Positions 1 through 9,892 of a stretch of 64,000 nt of DNA are shown one piece after another. The notes under the pieces are model-generated. The model ran no database searches. It was not told the DNA's origin and saw only the letters and a program-made list of their open reading frames with translations. The stretch's first letter is position 1. The number at the start of each line of letters is the position of its first letter. The position numbers and the translations under genes were made by a program. This stretch comes from Bacteroidota bacterium. Lineage in GTDB: Bacteria > Bacteroidota > Ignavibacteria > Ignavibacteriales > Melioribacteraceae. Location of the stretch: NCBI GenBank assembly GCA_018829205.1, contig JAHJUE010000006.1, forward strand, positions 308,452-372,451. The letters are read 5' to 3'.

Positions 1-1328
1 GTATTACAAGCACTTTTCCAAAGCAGTTCAAGCTTATCATTGTATATGTAAAAATGTTCATATCGATCTTTAAGAAGTATATCTTGTGGTTCATTTAATC
101 CCCTCACGTTGCAAATAGAAATTGCATCTCCAAGAATTCTTGGAGTTAAATTCCTGGGAGGAGATGATTCGTTTATAGGAGTTTGGATTTTATATTTTGT
201 TTCACCTGTTGCTCCATCAGCAACTCTTAGTTCCATATCTTTACAATAGATAACTTCATTCCGTCCATCTTGATCAATATCATAAATTTGAAAAGCGACG
301 TCGGAAGTGACCTTATCGCTCCATAAATCTGCTCTACCTACTTGCCACAACTCTTTTCCATCAACTGTTAATGCAGTTAAACATCCAACTTCACTATTTC
401 TATCTTTTGGTCCATGGTTTAGTACCTGTCCGATGAGAATATCCATCTGTCCGTCCATATCAAGATCACCGAACCTTAAACTTCTTGGAGCACCAAAACC
501 TTCGGTATTAAATTTTTTCCAAAGCACCGGTTTAGGGTTTTCAGCCCTAAGTTTATTGACTTCATCATCATACTTTTTTCTTTCAACAGAATATTCATCG
601 AATGAATTATCATCTGTTGTTACCTTTACGCTGTAATATTTTGTTGGGACGTCAGACATTAAACCAATCTTACCTTTTTGAAATTCATCTTCATTGGCTT
701 CGAGAGTAACACCCTTTATTTCTCCCTTAATATGACTTCCATTCACGGTAATTTCTGCTTTTAATTTTTCACCAGCTTTATAATCAATTTCTTTTTCGGC
801 AAGAATAGTTTGGTTCGAAGTTCTATAAGAATCAGCATTTTTTACTTTCTTTATAATTGCTTTTCCATTAATAACTCCAAAGAAATAATAACAGCGATCA
901 TTTTGATACCTAAACATTAAGCCGCTCTGTTCCTCAACACTTTCGGGCATAAATTCAACTTCAGCGGTATAATCTTTCCATAGTTCATCGCCGGCAATAA
1001 TCATCGGATGTGTATATTTTACTTCCCTTTCGGTTGAGGCATAGGTCTGATGCATAATATGCTTATCTTCTTCAACAATTATTCGCCAAGCTCTTTGTGA
1101 GGGGTCACTGCGGAAAGATGAGACAATCCAATTCCCTTTTGGCTGAGTTGCTGATATGTTATGGTATTCGGATAATGCGCCGACAACATCGCCGGAAATC
1201 ATCTGCGGTTTCAGTTCACTGAAGTCGTCATATAATATTACTTTTTCACCGCCGCTGCATCCTGAAGAGAGGAGTATTATAAAAATAATAATTGCTTTTC
1301 TTATGAAGAGATGAATTCTCTGTATCAT
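1..1328 (-). CDS. Lipoprotein with jelly-roll-like and beta-propeller repeats, C-terminus outside window
   Basis: The minus-strand frame is open from an ATG at 1328 to the left edge (about 442 codons) and has no stop in the window. It begins with a lipoprotein signal (LLSSGC, acylated Cys near residue 24). Residues about 85-215 resemble the lectin-like fold of DUF1080/laminin-G proteins (a segment containing SGLMFRYQND). After about residue 235 there are FG-GAP-like repeats with DLDMDGQMDI and DIDQDGRNEV calcium-binding-like loops. Propellers of this type occur in family 11 rhamnogalacturonan lyases and in other carbohydrate-binding proteins, so a role in pectin side-chain binding or cleavage is possible but not shown. 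It lies 15 bases after the first pectate lyase and is probably the last visible gene of that operon. Confidence 0.7.
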   Translation of the reverse strand, partial: MIQRIHLFIRKAIIIFIILLSSGCSGGEKVILYDDFSELKPQMISGDVVGALSEYHNISATQPKGNWIVSSFRSDPSQRAWRIIVEEDKHIMHQTYASTEREVKYTHPMIIAGDELWKDYTAEVEFMPESVEEQSGLMFRYQNDRCYYFFGVINGKAIIKKVKNADSYRTSNQTILAEKEIDYKAGEKLKAEITVNGSHIKGEIKGVTLEANEDEFQKGKIGLMSDVPTKYYSVKVTTDDNSFDEYSVERKKYDDEVNKLRAENPKPVLWKKFNTEGFGAPRSLRFGDLDMDGQMDILIGQVLNHGPKDRNSEVGCLTALTVDGKELWQVGRADLWSDKVTSDVAFQIYDIDQDGRNEVIYCKDMELRVADGATGETKYKIQTPINESSPPRNLTPRILGDAISICNVRGLNEPQDILLKDRYEHFYIYNDKLELLWKSACN

Positions 1329-1343
1329 AATCTTATACCTTTC

Positions 1344-3359
1344 TTATTTTAATAAAGCCATTTTAGTCGACAAGGATTTACCGTTCAGATTAAGCCGACA
1401 AATGTATGTACCGCTTGCAACTTTAACGCCTATACTATTTTTTGCATTCCAAGTAAGAGTATATTCTCCGACAGTCTGAAATTCACTTACAAGAGTTGTT
1501 ACTTTCGACCCAAGCACTTCGAATATTTCAAGTGAAACAAATCCGGGTTCGTCAATACTATATTTTATTTGTGTTGTTGGATTGAAAGGATTTGGGAAAT
1601 TCTCCTTTAACTCAAAAGTTGAAGGAATCAAATTTGTTTTTTTTTCAATTCCGGTTGTATTTTGGGGATCGTTTATAACTACTAAAGTTTGAGACGGGCA
1701 TCCAATATTATAGTTGTTCTCTAACCTGTCAAGCGTAACAATTACTTTTTCGTCTCCTTCATTAATATTGTCTTCTATTGGAGTAATTTCTACTTCCTTA
1801 AAAGTCTCTCCAGCTTCAATTGTACATGCACCAGATAACAATTTATAGTCTTCTTCATTAACTGCCTCACCACTCAAAGTATACTTTATTGTTAAAGATT
1901 GTTGAACACCCGATGTTCTATATATTCTAAATGAGCCATTTTTTGTCCCATCTTCAGTTACCCGTGATCTATACGCACCGACATAAACAATCGGTGTTAG
2001 CGAATCTGTTGGATCAGTATTATTAATGTAATGCTCAATATTTGTGTATCCGCCGGAAGATAAAGTCATATTGTCTGCTGCATTACTTTTATCTAACCCA
2101 AATTGATCTTCCCAAAAATCAGGCATGCCGTCCTCATCCAAATCATCGGGATAAGGAAGCGAATAATATTCACCCCACGGATTTTCACCCAGATCACTTT
2201 CATATTCGATCATTATACCAGATCCGTTTGCAACATCATCGGCAATTCTCATGTCATTAAAATCTCTCGAAGGCAAAATTGCACCTCCAAAATTCAATAC
2301 ATTCTTGTATGCATCTTCAGCAGATTCGGTAGTTACAGATGACGTTAAAAATGGCGTATTAACTTTCGACACTTGCTCGGATGCTCCATCCTTATACGTC
2401 ATTGATTTCCAATTATCGGTGCTAAACTCAGGGTTTTCGAAAATATAACTCCCATTTGCATACATGCGTATATACTTGCCACGGATATTGAAGAGATTAT
2501 ACTTGATATCATTTGGAGTGTTGGGACCGTACTTCAGGTAGTTATTTATATAGTTTGTATTAACAGAATCTGCAGGATTATTCAGTCCAGTTTGATTATA
2601 ACAATCATAAATTACGTTATTTCTAAAGTCAACTAGATTTCGGTTTCCATCCCTGCTGGCAAACCGAGGAGCTCTCTGCTCGTGATGTGCATAAAGGTTA
2701 TGATGAAAATTAACTTCCGATTCAAGATCGCTGCCTATAATTGATCCGAAACCATGCTGGTTCGGCGAGTTATTAGGATCGTAATAGTTCAATCCTTCTG
2801 CGATAAAACAATTTTGTACTGTTACATTTTTTGTATCATTTGCATGAGTGAGATTTTCATCCGAAGCCCAGGATACCGAAATATGATCCGCAATAATATT
2901 CTCACCACCGTCTATATCAATGCTGAAACCATCTCGATGTTGAGGTTTTCCATCACTTTCAATGTACCCTACTCTGCTTCGCAAATGACGCACAATCACG
3001 TCTTTTCCACCCAGACGAACACAAGTTCCTTTAAAACAGATACCATTCCCTGGTGCGGTTTGCCCTGCAATAGTTAGATTGTCTTTATTTATATAAAACG
3101 TTTCATTTTTATAATCGATTATACCCGAAACCGTAAAAATGATTATCCTGTTTGGTTGACTAACAGCATCATGAAAACTTCCGGGTCCGCTGGTATTTAG
3201 ATTGGTTACGCGGTAAACGGAACCGTATCTTCCACCAAGAGCAAAAGCACCGGAACCTTCAGCTCCCGGGAATGCTTTTATACTATCAATCTGAGCAACA
3301 ACTATATTTCCAAAAAGAATTAGAAGTTGTAATGCTGTTATTATAAAATTCGTTTTCAT
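1344..3359 (-). CDS. Pectate lyase family 1, with EF-hand-like, Calx-beta and T9SS sorting domains
   Basis: A 671-residue secreted lyase expected to cut homogalacturonan by beta-elimination. It has a signal peptide (about residues 1-22) and then the family-1 parallel beta-helix. That begins with FPGAEGSGAFALGGRYG and continues with a TIAGQTAPG turn, the VRHLRSRVG strand, DHISVSWASDE and RAPRF. Around residues 400-450 a DLDEDGMPDFWED calcium-binding-like segment follows. Next is a Calx-beta-type domain (about 455-565) and a T9SS C-terminal domain (FPNPFNPTTQIKY, ending KMALLK). It is the only one of the three tandem lyases with a sorting domain, so it is probably held on the cell surface while its neighbours are periplasmic. 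It is cotranscribed with the gene upstream (34-base gap). Confidence 0.9.
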   Translation of the reverse strand: MKTNFIITALQLLILFGNIVVAQIDSIKAFPGAEGSGAFALGGRYGSVYRVTNLNTSGPGSFHDAVSQPNRIIIFTVSGIIDYKNETFYINKDNLTIAGQTAPGNGICFKGTCVRLGGKDVIVRHLRSRVGYIESDGKPQHRDGFSIDIDGGENIIADHISVSWASDENLTHANDTKNVTVQNCFIAEGLNYYDPNNSPNQHGFGSIIGSDLESEVNFHHNLYAHHEQRAPRFASRDGNRNLVDFRNNVIYDCYNQTGLNNPADSVNTNYINNYLKYGPNTPNDIKYNLFNIRGKYIRMYANGSYIFENPEFSTDNWKSMTYKDGASEQVSKVNTPFLTSSVTTESAEDAYKNVLNFGGAILPSRDFNDMRIADDVANGSGIMIEYESDLGENPWGEYYSLPYPDDLDEDGMPDFWEDQFGLDKSNAADNMTLSSGGYTNIEHYINNTDPTDSLTPIVYVGAYRSRVTEDGTKNGSFRIYRTSGVQQSLTIKYTLSGEAVNEEDYKLLSGACTIEAGETFKEVEITPIEDNINEGDEKVIVTLDRLENNYNIGCPSQTLVVINDPQNTTGIEKKTNLIPSTFELKENFPNPFNPTTQIKYSIDEPGFVSLEIFEVLGSKVTTLVSEFQTVGEYTLTWNAKNSIGVKVASGTYICRLNLNGKSLSTKMALLK

Positions 3360-3393
3360 TTCTGCATTTACTCTACTATCGAATTTTGGTTTA

Positions 3394-4773
3394 TTAATAT
3401 ATACCGGGGACTAAACTTTGAAGGTACTCTTCAAGGTTTGTATAGCCATCCATATCTCTATCATCATTTCTATCTTCAGCGTTCCCTGGATTTAAATTAT
3501 TTTTCTTTTCCCATTCGTCCGGCATTCCATCGCGATCGGTATCAATAGGTGCTTGTAAGGATTTTAAATCCGGCAGCCCGCCAACATCATTTTGAGAATC
3601 TATTATTCCATTATTGCCATAGTTAACAGTTCCGGTTAAAACTTCATTTACAATTCGTTTGTCAATTGCATCTCTAACTAATGATGCTCCTGCATTTTTA
3701 GTAACCAGAGCATAAGCATCTTGAGGTGATTGTTCTTTTATGGGTGGAAAATTAAATGGAACGAGAGCTCTATTACGTTCTTCATTTGCTCCATCCCTAA
3801 GGTCAACACCGGCCCAATTGTCGGCAGTAATTTCCGGGAATCCCTCAACATAATTTCCTCCAACGTATAACGATGTTTCGTATTTCTCCGAATCACGCCA
3901 TGATTTATTCTCTTTCAAAATATCCAAATCACTAAGCTGGAAAATTCTTCCTTTAACCTTGGTTTCTGTTCCGGGTCCGGATTTATAATAGTTATTTACC
4001 CAATTCATATATGAAGAAGTACCATCGTAACAATTATTATAACCCCAGTTATAGATCACATTATTTCTGAAATCAACTTCGCAATGTCTACGGCCGGTAA
4101 CTTTAGGACTTCGGGAACTGTGATGCGCATATAAATTATGATGGAATGATTGTCTTAAACTGCCGATAATACCTCCGAACCCGTGCGAACCTTTATGGTG
4201 ATGGGAATAGCGGAGACTTTCGGTAATCATACACCATTGAACAGTAACCGAGTCAACACTGCCACTTTGACATGAAAATGTTTCATCTTCGGACCAGCTG
4301 GCGGATACATGATCAAATATTATATTTGATCCTTTGTTTATTGAAACTGCGTCAACATCGCTTCCGCTTTGATCTCCCAATCTGGAACGCAGATATCTTA
4401 CTATAATGTCATTTGCATAAACTAAAAGTGTATTATTGCTTAATGTAATTCCATCGCCAGGAGCAGTTTGTCCTGCAATAGTTATATTAGGCTTATCAAT
4501 TTTTAGTGCGTTCTTTAAAATAATATTGCCGGAAATATCAAATACAATTGTCCGCGGACCGTTTGCTGATTTAAATCCTTCACGTAAAGAACCTTCACCG
4601 CTGTCGTTGAGATTGGTAACATGGTAAACATCGCCGCCGCGTCCTCCGGTTGAGTACATTCCAAATCCTTCAGCTCCCGGAAATGCAGGAATCCGAGACT
4701 GAGAGTTTAGATTTGCGGAGTAAATCATAAAAACAATAAAAGTTAAATAATATTTTGAAAAGGAATTTTTCAT
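3394..4773 (-). CDS. Pectate lyase family 1, with EF-hand-like tail and no sorting domain
   Basis: A 459-residue paralogue of the two flanking lyases. The signal peptide ends near SANLNSQ (about residue 25). The core begins IPAFPGAEGFGMYSTGGRGG and carries TIAGQTAPGDG, VRYLRSRLG, DHVSASWSEDE and the RSPKVTG segment. The C-terminal 50 residues hold a DTDRDGMPDEWE plus DDRDMDGYTNLEEYL pair that looks like a calcium-binding EF-hand/thrombospondin-3-type unit. There is no Calx-beta and no T9SS domain, so it should act in the periplasm or be held some other way. The start is supported by AGAGAT-like purines (AGAGATACTAA) before the ATG. It is 12 bases downstream of the next lyase and belongs to the same operon. 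Confidence 0.9.
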   Translation of the reverse strand: MKNSFSKYYLTFIVFMIYSANLNSQSRIPAFPGAEGFGMYSTGGRGGDVYHVTNLNDSGEGSLREGFKSANGPRTIVFDISGNIILKNALKIDKPNITIAGQTAPGDGITLSNNTLLVYANDIIVRYLRSRLGDQSGSDVDAVSINKGSNIIFDHVSASWSEDETFSCQSGSVDSVTVQWCMITESLRYSHHHKGSHGFGGIIGSLRQSFHHNLYAHHSSRSPKVTGRRHCEVDFRNNVIYNWGYNNCYDGTSSYMNWVNNYYKSGPGTETKVKGRIFQLSDLDILKENKSWRDSEKYETSLYVGGNYVEGFPEITADNWAGVDLRDGANEERNRALVPFNFPPIKEQSPQDAYALVTKNAGASLVRDAIDKRIVNEVLTGTVNYGNNGIIDSQNDVGGLPDLKSLQAPIDTDRDGMPDEWEKKNNLNPGNAEDRNDDRDMDGYTNLEEYLQSLVPGIY

Positions 4774-4785
4774 TTAGTATCTCTA

Positions 4786-6759
4786 TTAATGTTCTTTAAT
4801 AACAACCATTGCAGATCTGGGGCAGCCGATTTTGTAATTATTGTTTTCAGATAATGTTATCACCACCGATTTATCTTCTTCGGCCTCTTTACTTCCCATT
4901 TCAACTTTTCCTTTTAAGAGAGGAACAATATCAATTATTACACTTTCCTCCCCTTTAGGTATTACAATGTTTCCAGATAATTCTTTGTAATCCTTATCAT
5001 AAACCGCAGTACCGGAAACTGAATACTCTACATTCATTTCCGAACTAGTTTCTCCAACTCTGGTGATTTTAATTTTACCGTTGAAGTCTTCATATTTGAT
5101 AGATCTAGAGACCGGTGTAGAAACATAAAGCATGCTCGTTGAACTGCCCACTGGGTTTGTGCTATTTACATACTCTTCAATATTTGTATAACCGTCACCA
5201 TCTTTATCATTCATGCTGTCGTTACTATTACTATCTAAATTGAATTGCTTTTCCCAGTAATCGGGCATACCATCTTTGTCCGAATCTTCCGGAGCCGGTA
5301 AGGTCCATACATCCGGCCATCTTTCATTTTCAGGAAGATCATTTTCGGTATCAATAACTCTTCCAGCACCGTAACGAATATCTCTTGTAATCCTAAAGTC
5401 AACATAATCTCGACTGGGAATTGTGGCTCCAGCATTATCAAGGCAAGTTTCATATGCTTCAAGTGCTGTTTGGGTTGTTACAAAAGGGAACTCAAACGGT
5501 TTATCCATTTTATGTGTGATATTCTTTTCGTTATCTGCAATATTGTATTCATTGAATACAGGCTGCTCTCCTTTTGAATCACGGGTTCCTTTCCAATTAT
5601 CCAAGTTTACTTCTTCATTATCATATAAATAGTTACCAGAGATATAAGCATACATTGCTCCGCGGGTTTGTTTGAACTCGAATATCTCGTTACGTTTTCT
5701 TTCCCATGTATCAACACCGGGTTTGTAATAATTATTAACAAGATTAAGCCCGGCACCGCCGCTGCCTGTATGGCTTGAATTTTCCACCCAATTAGAAATA
5801 ACGCAATTCCTCAGGTCATGAATCGAAAGAGGTTTTACATTTCCACCGGTTACTCTGGGGTTGCGTAATCTATTGTTCGAATATATTATGTGGTGGAAAG
5901 AAACGATTCCTCCCGGAACTGTAGTGCCAAATAATGAACCTTCCGAATGACGTGGAGGTGTTTGCCCGAAGTTAAAATAATCGCATCCTTCTGCGGCGAT
6001 AGAATATTGCAGAGTACAATTAGTAATATTACTAGTCATTGTAATATTTTCATCGGTTGTCCATGCCGAAGAACAGTGATCAATAATGATGTCGTGAAGT
6101 GTTTTGTCACCACCTTTCACAGAGATTCCGTCACCATTTTGTCCTTCTCCAATAAATCCTCTGCGAACTCTAATATGTCTGATAATGACATTACTTGCTT
6201 TTACAACTAGTGTCCCATGAATTAAAGTAATTCCTTCACCAGGTGCAGTTTGTCCAGCAATTGTAATATTCGGCTGACCTATATAAATATATCCACCCGT
6301 AACTGATGCAACTTCTTCTTTTTTCTTATCTAGTTCACTTTTGTTATTTGCTCTATCAACTTTTTTCTTTATCCATGATTCATCACGTCCTTCTTTTTCA
6401 GCCGTTTCATTTATTTCCTTTATACGCTCTTCCACGCTCTCTTTAATTTCTTCGTTCGATTTTATTCTAGGTTCATCTTTTTGAAGCAGATCGATTACAC
6501 CGGATACAGCAAAGATTACAAAACGGTTAGGTTTTCTTACAGCGTCTTGAAGACTTCCAGGGCCATCGGCATTTAAATTATTCACCACATAAACTTCACC
6601 GCCTCTTCCGCCTGATGCAAAAGCTCCTGCACCTTCGGCTCCCGGGAACGCAGGCAATTTGGGTTGTGAAAAAATGGATGTACCCATCAAAGAAATAACT
6701 AGTAAAACAACACAGTTATTAAATTGATTAAAAAATATTTTATTTATTTGTCCGATCAA
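4786..6759 (-). CDS. Pectate lyase family 1 with a charged insertion and Calx-beta domain, TTG start
   Basis: A 657-residue paralogue. The core begins LPAFPGAEGAGAFASGGRGG and has TIAGQTAPGEG, IRHIRVRRG, DHCSSAWTTDE and RNPRVTGG. Between the first strands and the TIAGQ turn, residues about 93-152 form a Lys/Glu-rich, probably helical insertion absent from both neighbours. After DKDGMPDYWEKQ and DKDGDGYTNIEEYV comes a Calx-beta-type domain (about 540-655). The protein ends there without a T9SS domain. The start is most likely the TTG at 6759: an AGG lies 6 bases upstream, and the next ATG would remove the signal peptide. This frame is the same as that of the upstream sulfatase, separated by its TAA stop and 15 further bases. 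Confidence 0.87.
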   Translation of the reverse strand: MIGQINKIFFNQFNNCVVLLVISLMGTSIFSQPKLPAFPGAEGAGAFASGGRGGEVYVVNNLNADGPGSLQDAVRKPNRFVIFAVSGVIDLLQKDEPRIKSNEEIKESVEERIKEINETAEKEGRDESWIKKKVDRANNKSELDKKKEEVASVTGGYIYIGQPNITIAGQTAPGEGITLIHGTLVVKASNVIIRHIRVRRGFIGEGQNGDGISVKGGDKTLHDIIIDHCSSAWTTDENITMTSNITNCTLQYSIAAEGCDYFNFGQTPPRHSEGSLFGTTVPGGIVSFHHIIYSNNRLRNPRVTGGNVKPLSIHDLRNCVISNWVENSSHTGSGGAGLNLVNNYYKPGVDTWERKRNEIFEFKQTRGAMYAYISGNYLYDNEEVNLDNWKGTRDSKGEQPVFNEYNIADNEKNITHKMDKPFEFPFVTTQTALEAYETCLDNAGATIPSRDYVDFRITRDIRYGAGRVIDTENDLPENERWPDVWTLPAPEDSDKDGMPDYWEKQFNLDSNSNDSMNDKDGDGYTNIEEYVNSTNPVGSSTSMLYVSTPVSRSIKYEDFNGKIKITRVGETSSEMNVEYSVSGTAVYDKDYKELSGNIVIPKGEESVIIDIVPLLKGKVEMGSKEAEEDKSVVITLSENNNYKIGCPRSAMVVIKEH

Positions 6760-6774
6760 TTTGGGCCTATATGT

Positions 6775-8196
6775 TTAAATATCAGGTGTATCAACTATAA
6801 AATCATCTGAAGCAATAATTTTTATTCTTTCCATCATTGTTTTAACTATTTCCGGGTGATTTTCAGCAACATCATTTTTTTCATTCGGATCAGTATTTAA
6901 ATCATATAATTCCTGAGACCCTTTATCAGGTGTTTTTCCGTTATGAACAAGTTTCCAGTCACCGTATCTCAAGGCAATCTGCTGTTTTGTTCTGCCGTAG
7001 ACTTCCCTTTTACCCGTAGAACCGCCGTTTGCTATAGCGGGCCAGACATTTTTGCCGTCTAATTCAGCATCATTGCCAATTTGTGAACCTGTTAGAGCCG
7101 CAATTGTTGGAAGAAGATCAGCAACACTAATAACTTCGTTAGAAATTTTATGCTCAATTTTACCTGGCCAGTAAACAATAGATGGGACTCTAATTCCTCC
7201 TTCATACAGAGAGCTTTTCCAATCTCTTAAAGGTCTGTTGTCACCCAAAACATCATTTGGTCCGTGTTCGCCGTTGTACTCTTTCGGAGCAGGGAACCAA
7301 TTCTGCTGTCCCCCGTTATCGCTTACAAAGATCACCAAAGTATTTTCCTGAAGTTTTTCATTCTTCAGAGCATCAAGTATTTTTTGTATCGAATTATCCA
7401 TATGGGCAACAGAAGCGGCGAAAATTCTGCGGGAATCATTTTCAATGGTTTCTTTATAAGGTTCCACCCACTTATCTTCTTCCTGAAGAGGAAAATGTGG
7501 AACGCTGAATGTTACTTCCAAAAAGAAAGGTTTTGATTTTTCTCTAATTTTGGTCAGATATTTTATAGCTTCATTTGTAATAAGATCCGTGGCATGTCCT
7601 TCTTCGTCTACAAACCTACCGTTGCGGTGCCAAGTTCTGTCGCCGTATTTATAAACATGTTTATACTGATCAATTTGTCCGTGAAGATATCCGTATGTAT
7701 AATCGAAGCCGTAGTTATTTGGTCCGGAATCTAAAGACAGTCCGAGATGCCATTTACCTGTAAGCGCGGTTTGATATCCGTTGTTTTTCAGTAAGGATGC
7801 AATGTTTATTACATTAGTAGGCAGCGCCTGAGTACTTTTACCGCCAATGGGACCAAGTATTCCGAAACGGCTCGGATATTTACCGGTAAGCAATGAAGCT
7901 CTTGTAGGTGAGCAAGTAGGACATACATAAAACTGGTTCAACTGCACTCCCTCATTCGAAAGTTTATCAAGAGCCGGAGTTTTAATTTCGGAACCATGAT
8001 ATCCAACATCACGCCAGCCTGCATCGTCGGCAACCATAATAAGAATATTAGGTTTTGAATTATTTTCATGTGAACTGCTACTATCACAACCTACACCAGG
8101 CAGCCACATTGAACCAACTAAAATTCCGCCGATGCCTGCTGCACTTCTTCCTAAAAATTCTTTACGTGATATTTTATTCCATTTATTATTTTTCAT
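6775..8196 (-). CDS. Sulfatase (formylglycine type), exported
   Basis: A 473-residue sulfatase expected to remove sulfate esters from a glycan. The catalytic signature C95-S-P-T-R99 is intact, so Cys95 should be converted to formylglycine by a maturase that is not in this window. Metal ligands are visible in ILIMVADDAGW (first Asp pair) and IFVSDNGG (later Asp-Asn). The N-terminus has a twin-arginine-like signal (SRKEFLGRSAAG) followed by GVGC, which could also be a lipobox. It is the last of three sulfatases placed between the TBDR genes and the pectate lyases, so the target polysaccharide is probably a sulfated acidic glycan. The exact substrate cannot be read from the sequence. Confidence 0.9.
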   Translation of the reverse strand: MKNNKWNKISRKEFLGRSAAGIGGILVGSMWLPGVGCDSSSSHENNSKPNILIMVADDAGWRDVGYHGSEIKTPALDKLSNEGVQLNQFYVCPTCSPTRASLLTGKYPSRFGILGPIGGKSTQALPTNVINIASLLKNNGYQTALTGKWHLGLSLDSGPNNYGFDYTYGYLHGQIDQYKHVYKYGDRTWHRNGRFVDEEGHATDLITNEAIKYLTKIREKSKPFFLEVTFSVPHFPLQEEDKWVEPYKETIENDSRRIFAASVAHMDNSIQKILDALKNEKLQENTLVIFVSDNGGQQNWFPAPKEYNGEHGPNDVLGDNRPLRDWKSSLYEGGIRVPSIVYWPGKIEHKISNEVISVADLLPTIAALTGSQIGNDAELDGKNVWPAIANGGSTGKREVYGRTKQQIALRYGDWKLVHNGKTPDKGSQELYDLNTDPNEKNDVAENHPEIVKTMMERIKIIASDDFIVDTPDI

Positions 8197-8215
8197 TAGA
8201 AACCCGAATTCTTAA

Positions 8216-9784
8216 TTAACCTTTCAGTTTGTTAATCATCAGCTTCGACTGTCCCTCACCTAAACGGCCTTTGAACATTTTCATTAATTCATCTTCGCTC
8301 TTAGTTCGTGCAAAATCATCAAGCATTTTATCCTGCAGTCTGAATGCACGTTCAGTTATTTCTTCGGGATCGACCTTGCTGTACAGAAGTTTCCTTAGTT
8401 CGTCAGCCTTACCTTTGTATTGAACATCGTCTATAAGATTGTGCTTTTCATCCGGATCATCTTTCATGTTATAAAGCCGGTCGCCGTAATACGAGAAATG
8501 CATTAATTTCCAGTCTCCGACTCTAATCATGCAGGAGCCGGTAATATTTCCTTCGGAATGAGATTCGGTATAGGCAAATTGCGGACCTTTCTCCGGATTG
8601 CCGTTAATAGTCGGCATAAATGAAGTACCTCTTAAATGTTGTGTTTCCTTAGCACCTGCCCATTCCATCATAGCGGCAACAAGATCGATATGCCCCATAG
8701 GCTGATTTAATATTTTCCCTGCCGGGAGTCCGGGTCCGGAAATCACAAGCGGAACTCTTGAAGCAGTATCATATAATGTGTTTTTATACCAAAGTCCGTG
8801 TTCTCCAAGTGATTCGCCATGATCAGAAGTATATATAAAATATGTATTATCAAGCTGCCCTGTTTTTTCCACCGCATCATAAACATTGCCTATATACTCA
8901 TCCAGCTCGGTAATCATTGCAAAGTAAGCAGCCCTGGCTCTTTTGATTCTTTCATCGGGGATTGGCGTAGCTATTCTTTTATAGTGCCTCATTTCCTGAT
9001 ATGATAATGGAAGATCTTCAAGTTCTTCAATGGAAACTTCGGGTACACTAACTTTTTCGAGATATTCTTCATAGTATTTTCTAAATCCTTTAAAGCTGGG
9101 ATGAGGTTCATGATAACCTACATAGCAGGCCCAGGGACGATCAAGTTTTACTGATTCATTTTCAATGAAGTTTACGGCATATTCCATATTTTCATAATCA
9201 CTGTTTCTTTTATCTGAAGGTTCGCCGTCAACGCCTTCCCGTTCCCCAACTCTATAAATACATGGACGCCTGAAGAGAGAAGTTATATCCGGTTTTGTAG
9301 CATGACCGTGTTTAACATCAACTTCAACAAAACCCATATCAAAATCTGGATTCATATCCTGTTTACCTGTAGCCCAGCAATAGTATCCCGAGTCACGAAG
9401 CATTTTCCCCCAAGTTGGATAAGAACCATCATACACAGTAGAGTTACAGAATGAATTTAGATCTGAAGAGTACATACCGGTCATTAAGCAGCTTCTACCG
9501 GGAACACAAACCGGATTTCCGGAATAAGCACTATTAAATACAACGCCTCGTTTTGCAATTTTATCCATATTCGGAGTTCTGACGAAAGGATGGCCTGCAT
9601 AACCTAAATATTTTGCATTATGCTGATCGGAACAAATGTAAACAATATTCGGTCGTTTCCTTTCATTTTGCTTAAAGCCTCCAGACATTGCTTGGAGCGG
9701 CATAAGTCCGCTTCCCATTGCCGTTAATCCTGCGGCACCCAATGCAATTCTTTTACTGAAATCTCGTCTGTTTATCTTCTTCAT
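8216..9784 (-). CDS. Sulfatase (formylglycine type), Tat-exported
   Basis: A 522-residue sulfatase with the intact signature C93-V-P-G-R97. It has the metal-site segment IVYICSDQHN and a later YTSDHGESLGEHG motif. The SDQHN variant and the SDHGESLGEH motif resemble the iduronate-sulfatase/choline-sulfatase branch rather than the N-acetylgalactosamine-4-sulfatase branch of its neighbours. That suggests the three enzymes remove sulfate from different positions. It carries a twin-arginine signal (INRRDFSKRIALGAAG). The upstream spacer of 108 bases is the longest inside the sulfatase/lyase run. An AGGAG stands before the ATG, so the start is well supported. Confidence 0.9.
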   Translation of the reverse strand: MKKINRRDFSKRIALGAAGLTAMGSGLMPLQAMSGGFKQNERKRPNIVYICSDQHNAKYLGYAGHPFVRTPNMDKIAKRGVVFNSAYSGNPVCVPGRSCLMTGMYSSDLNSFCNSTVYDGSYPTWGKMLRDSGYYCWATGKQDMNPDFDMGFVEVDVKHGHATKPDITSLFRRPCIYRVGEREGVDGEPSDKRNSDYENMEYAVNFIENESVKLDRPWACYVGYHEPHPSFKGFRKYYEEYLEKVSVPEVSIEELEDLPLSYQEMRHYKRIATPIPDERIKRARAAYFAMITELDEYIGNVYDAVEKTGQLDNTYFIYTSDHGESLGEHGLWYKNTLYDTASRVPLVISGPGLPAGKILNQPMGHIDLVAAMMEWAGAKETQHLRGTSFMPTINGNPEKGPQFAYTESHSEGNITGSCMIRVGDWKLMHFSYYGDRLYNMKDDPDEKHNLIDDVQYKGKADELRKLLYSKVDPEEITERAFRLQDKMLDDFARTKSEDELMKMFKGRLGEGQSKLMINKLKG

Positions 9785-9892
9785 TTTTTACTCCTGCTTA
9801 AGAATTTGGATATATTTTAAACACTTTTTTTTTATCCTGCGGTGTATTACTTTCCGCTGCAAGCATTTCCTTTATCTATTTTTTCCTACGAA

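Noticed and set aside
307..636. A 109-codon plus-strand frame at the left end
   Set aside because: It is antisense to the continuous lipoprotein frame and has no domain or ribosome site.
9798..9866. A 22-codon frame with AAAGGA before its ATG in the spacer between two sulfatases
   Set aside because: It is too short, has a low-complexity Lys run and no coupling to the next start, so it cannot be told from chance.
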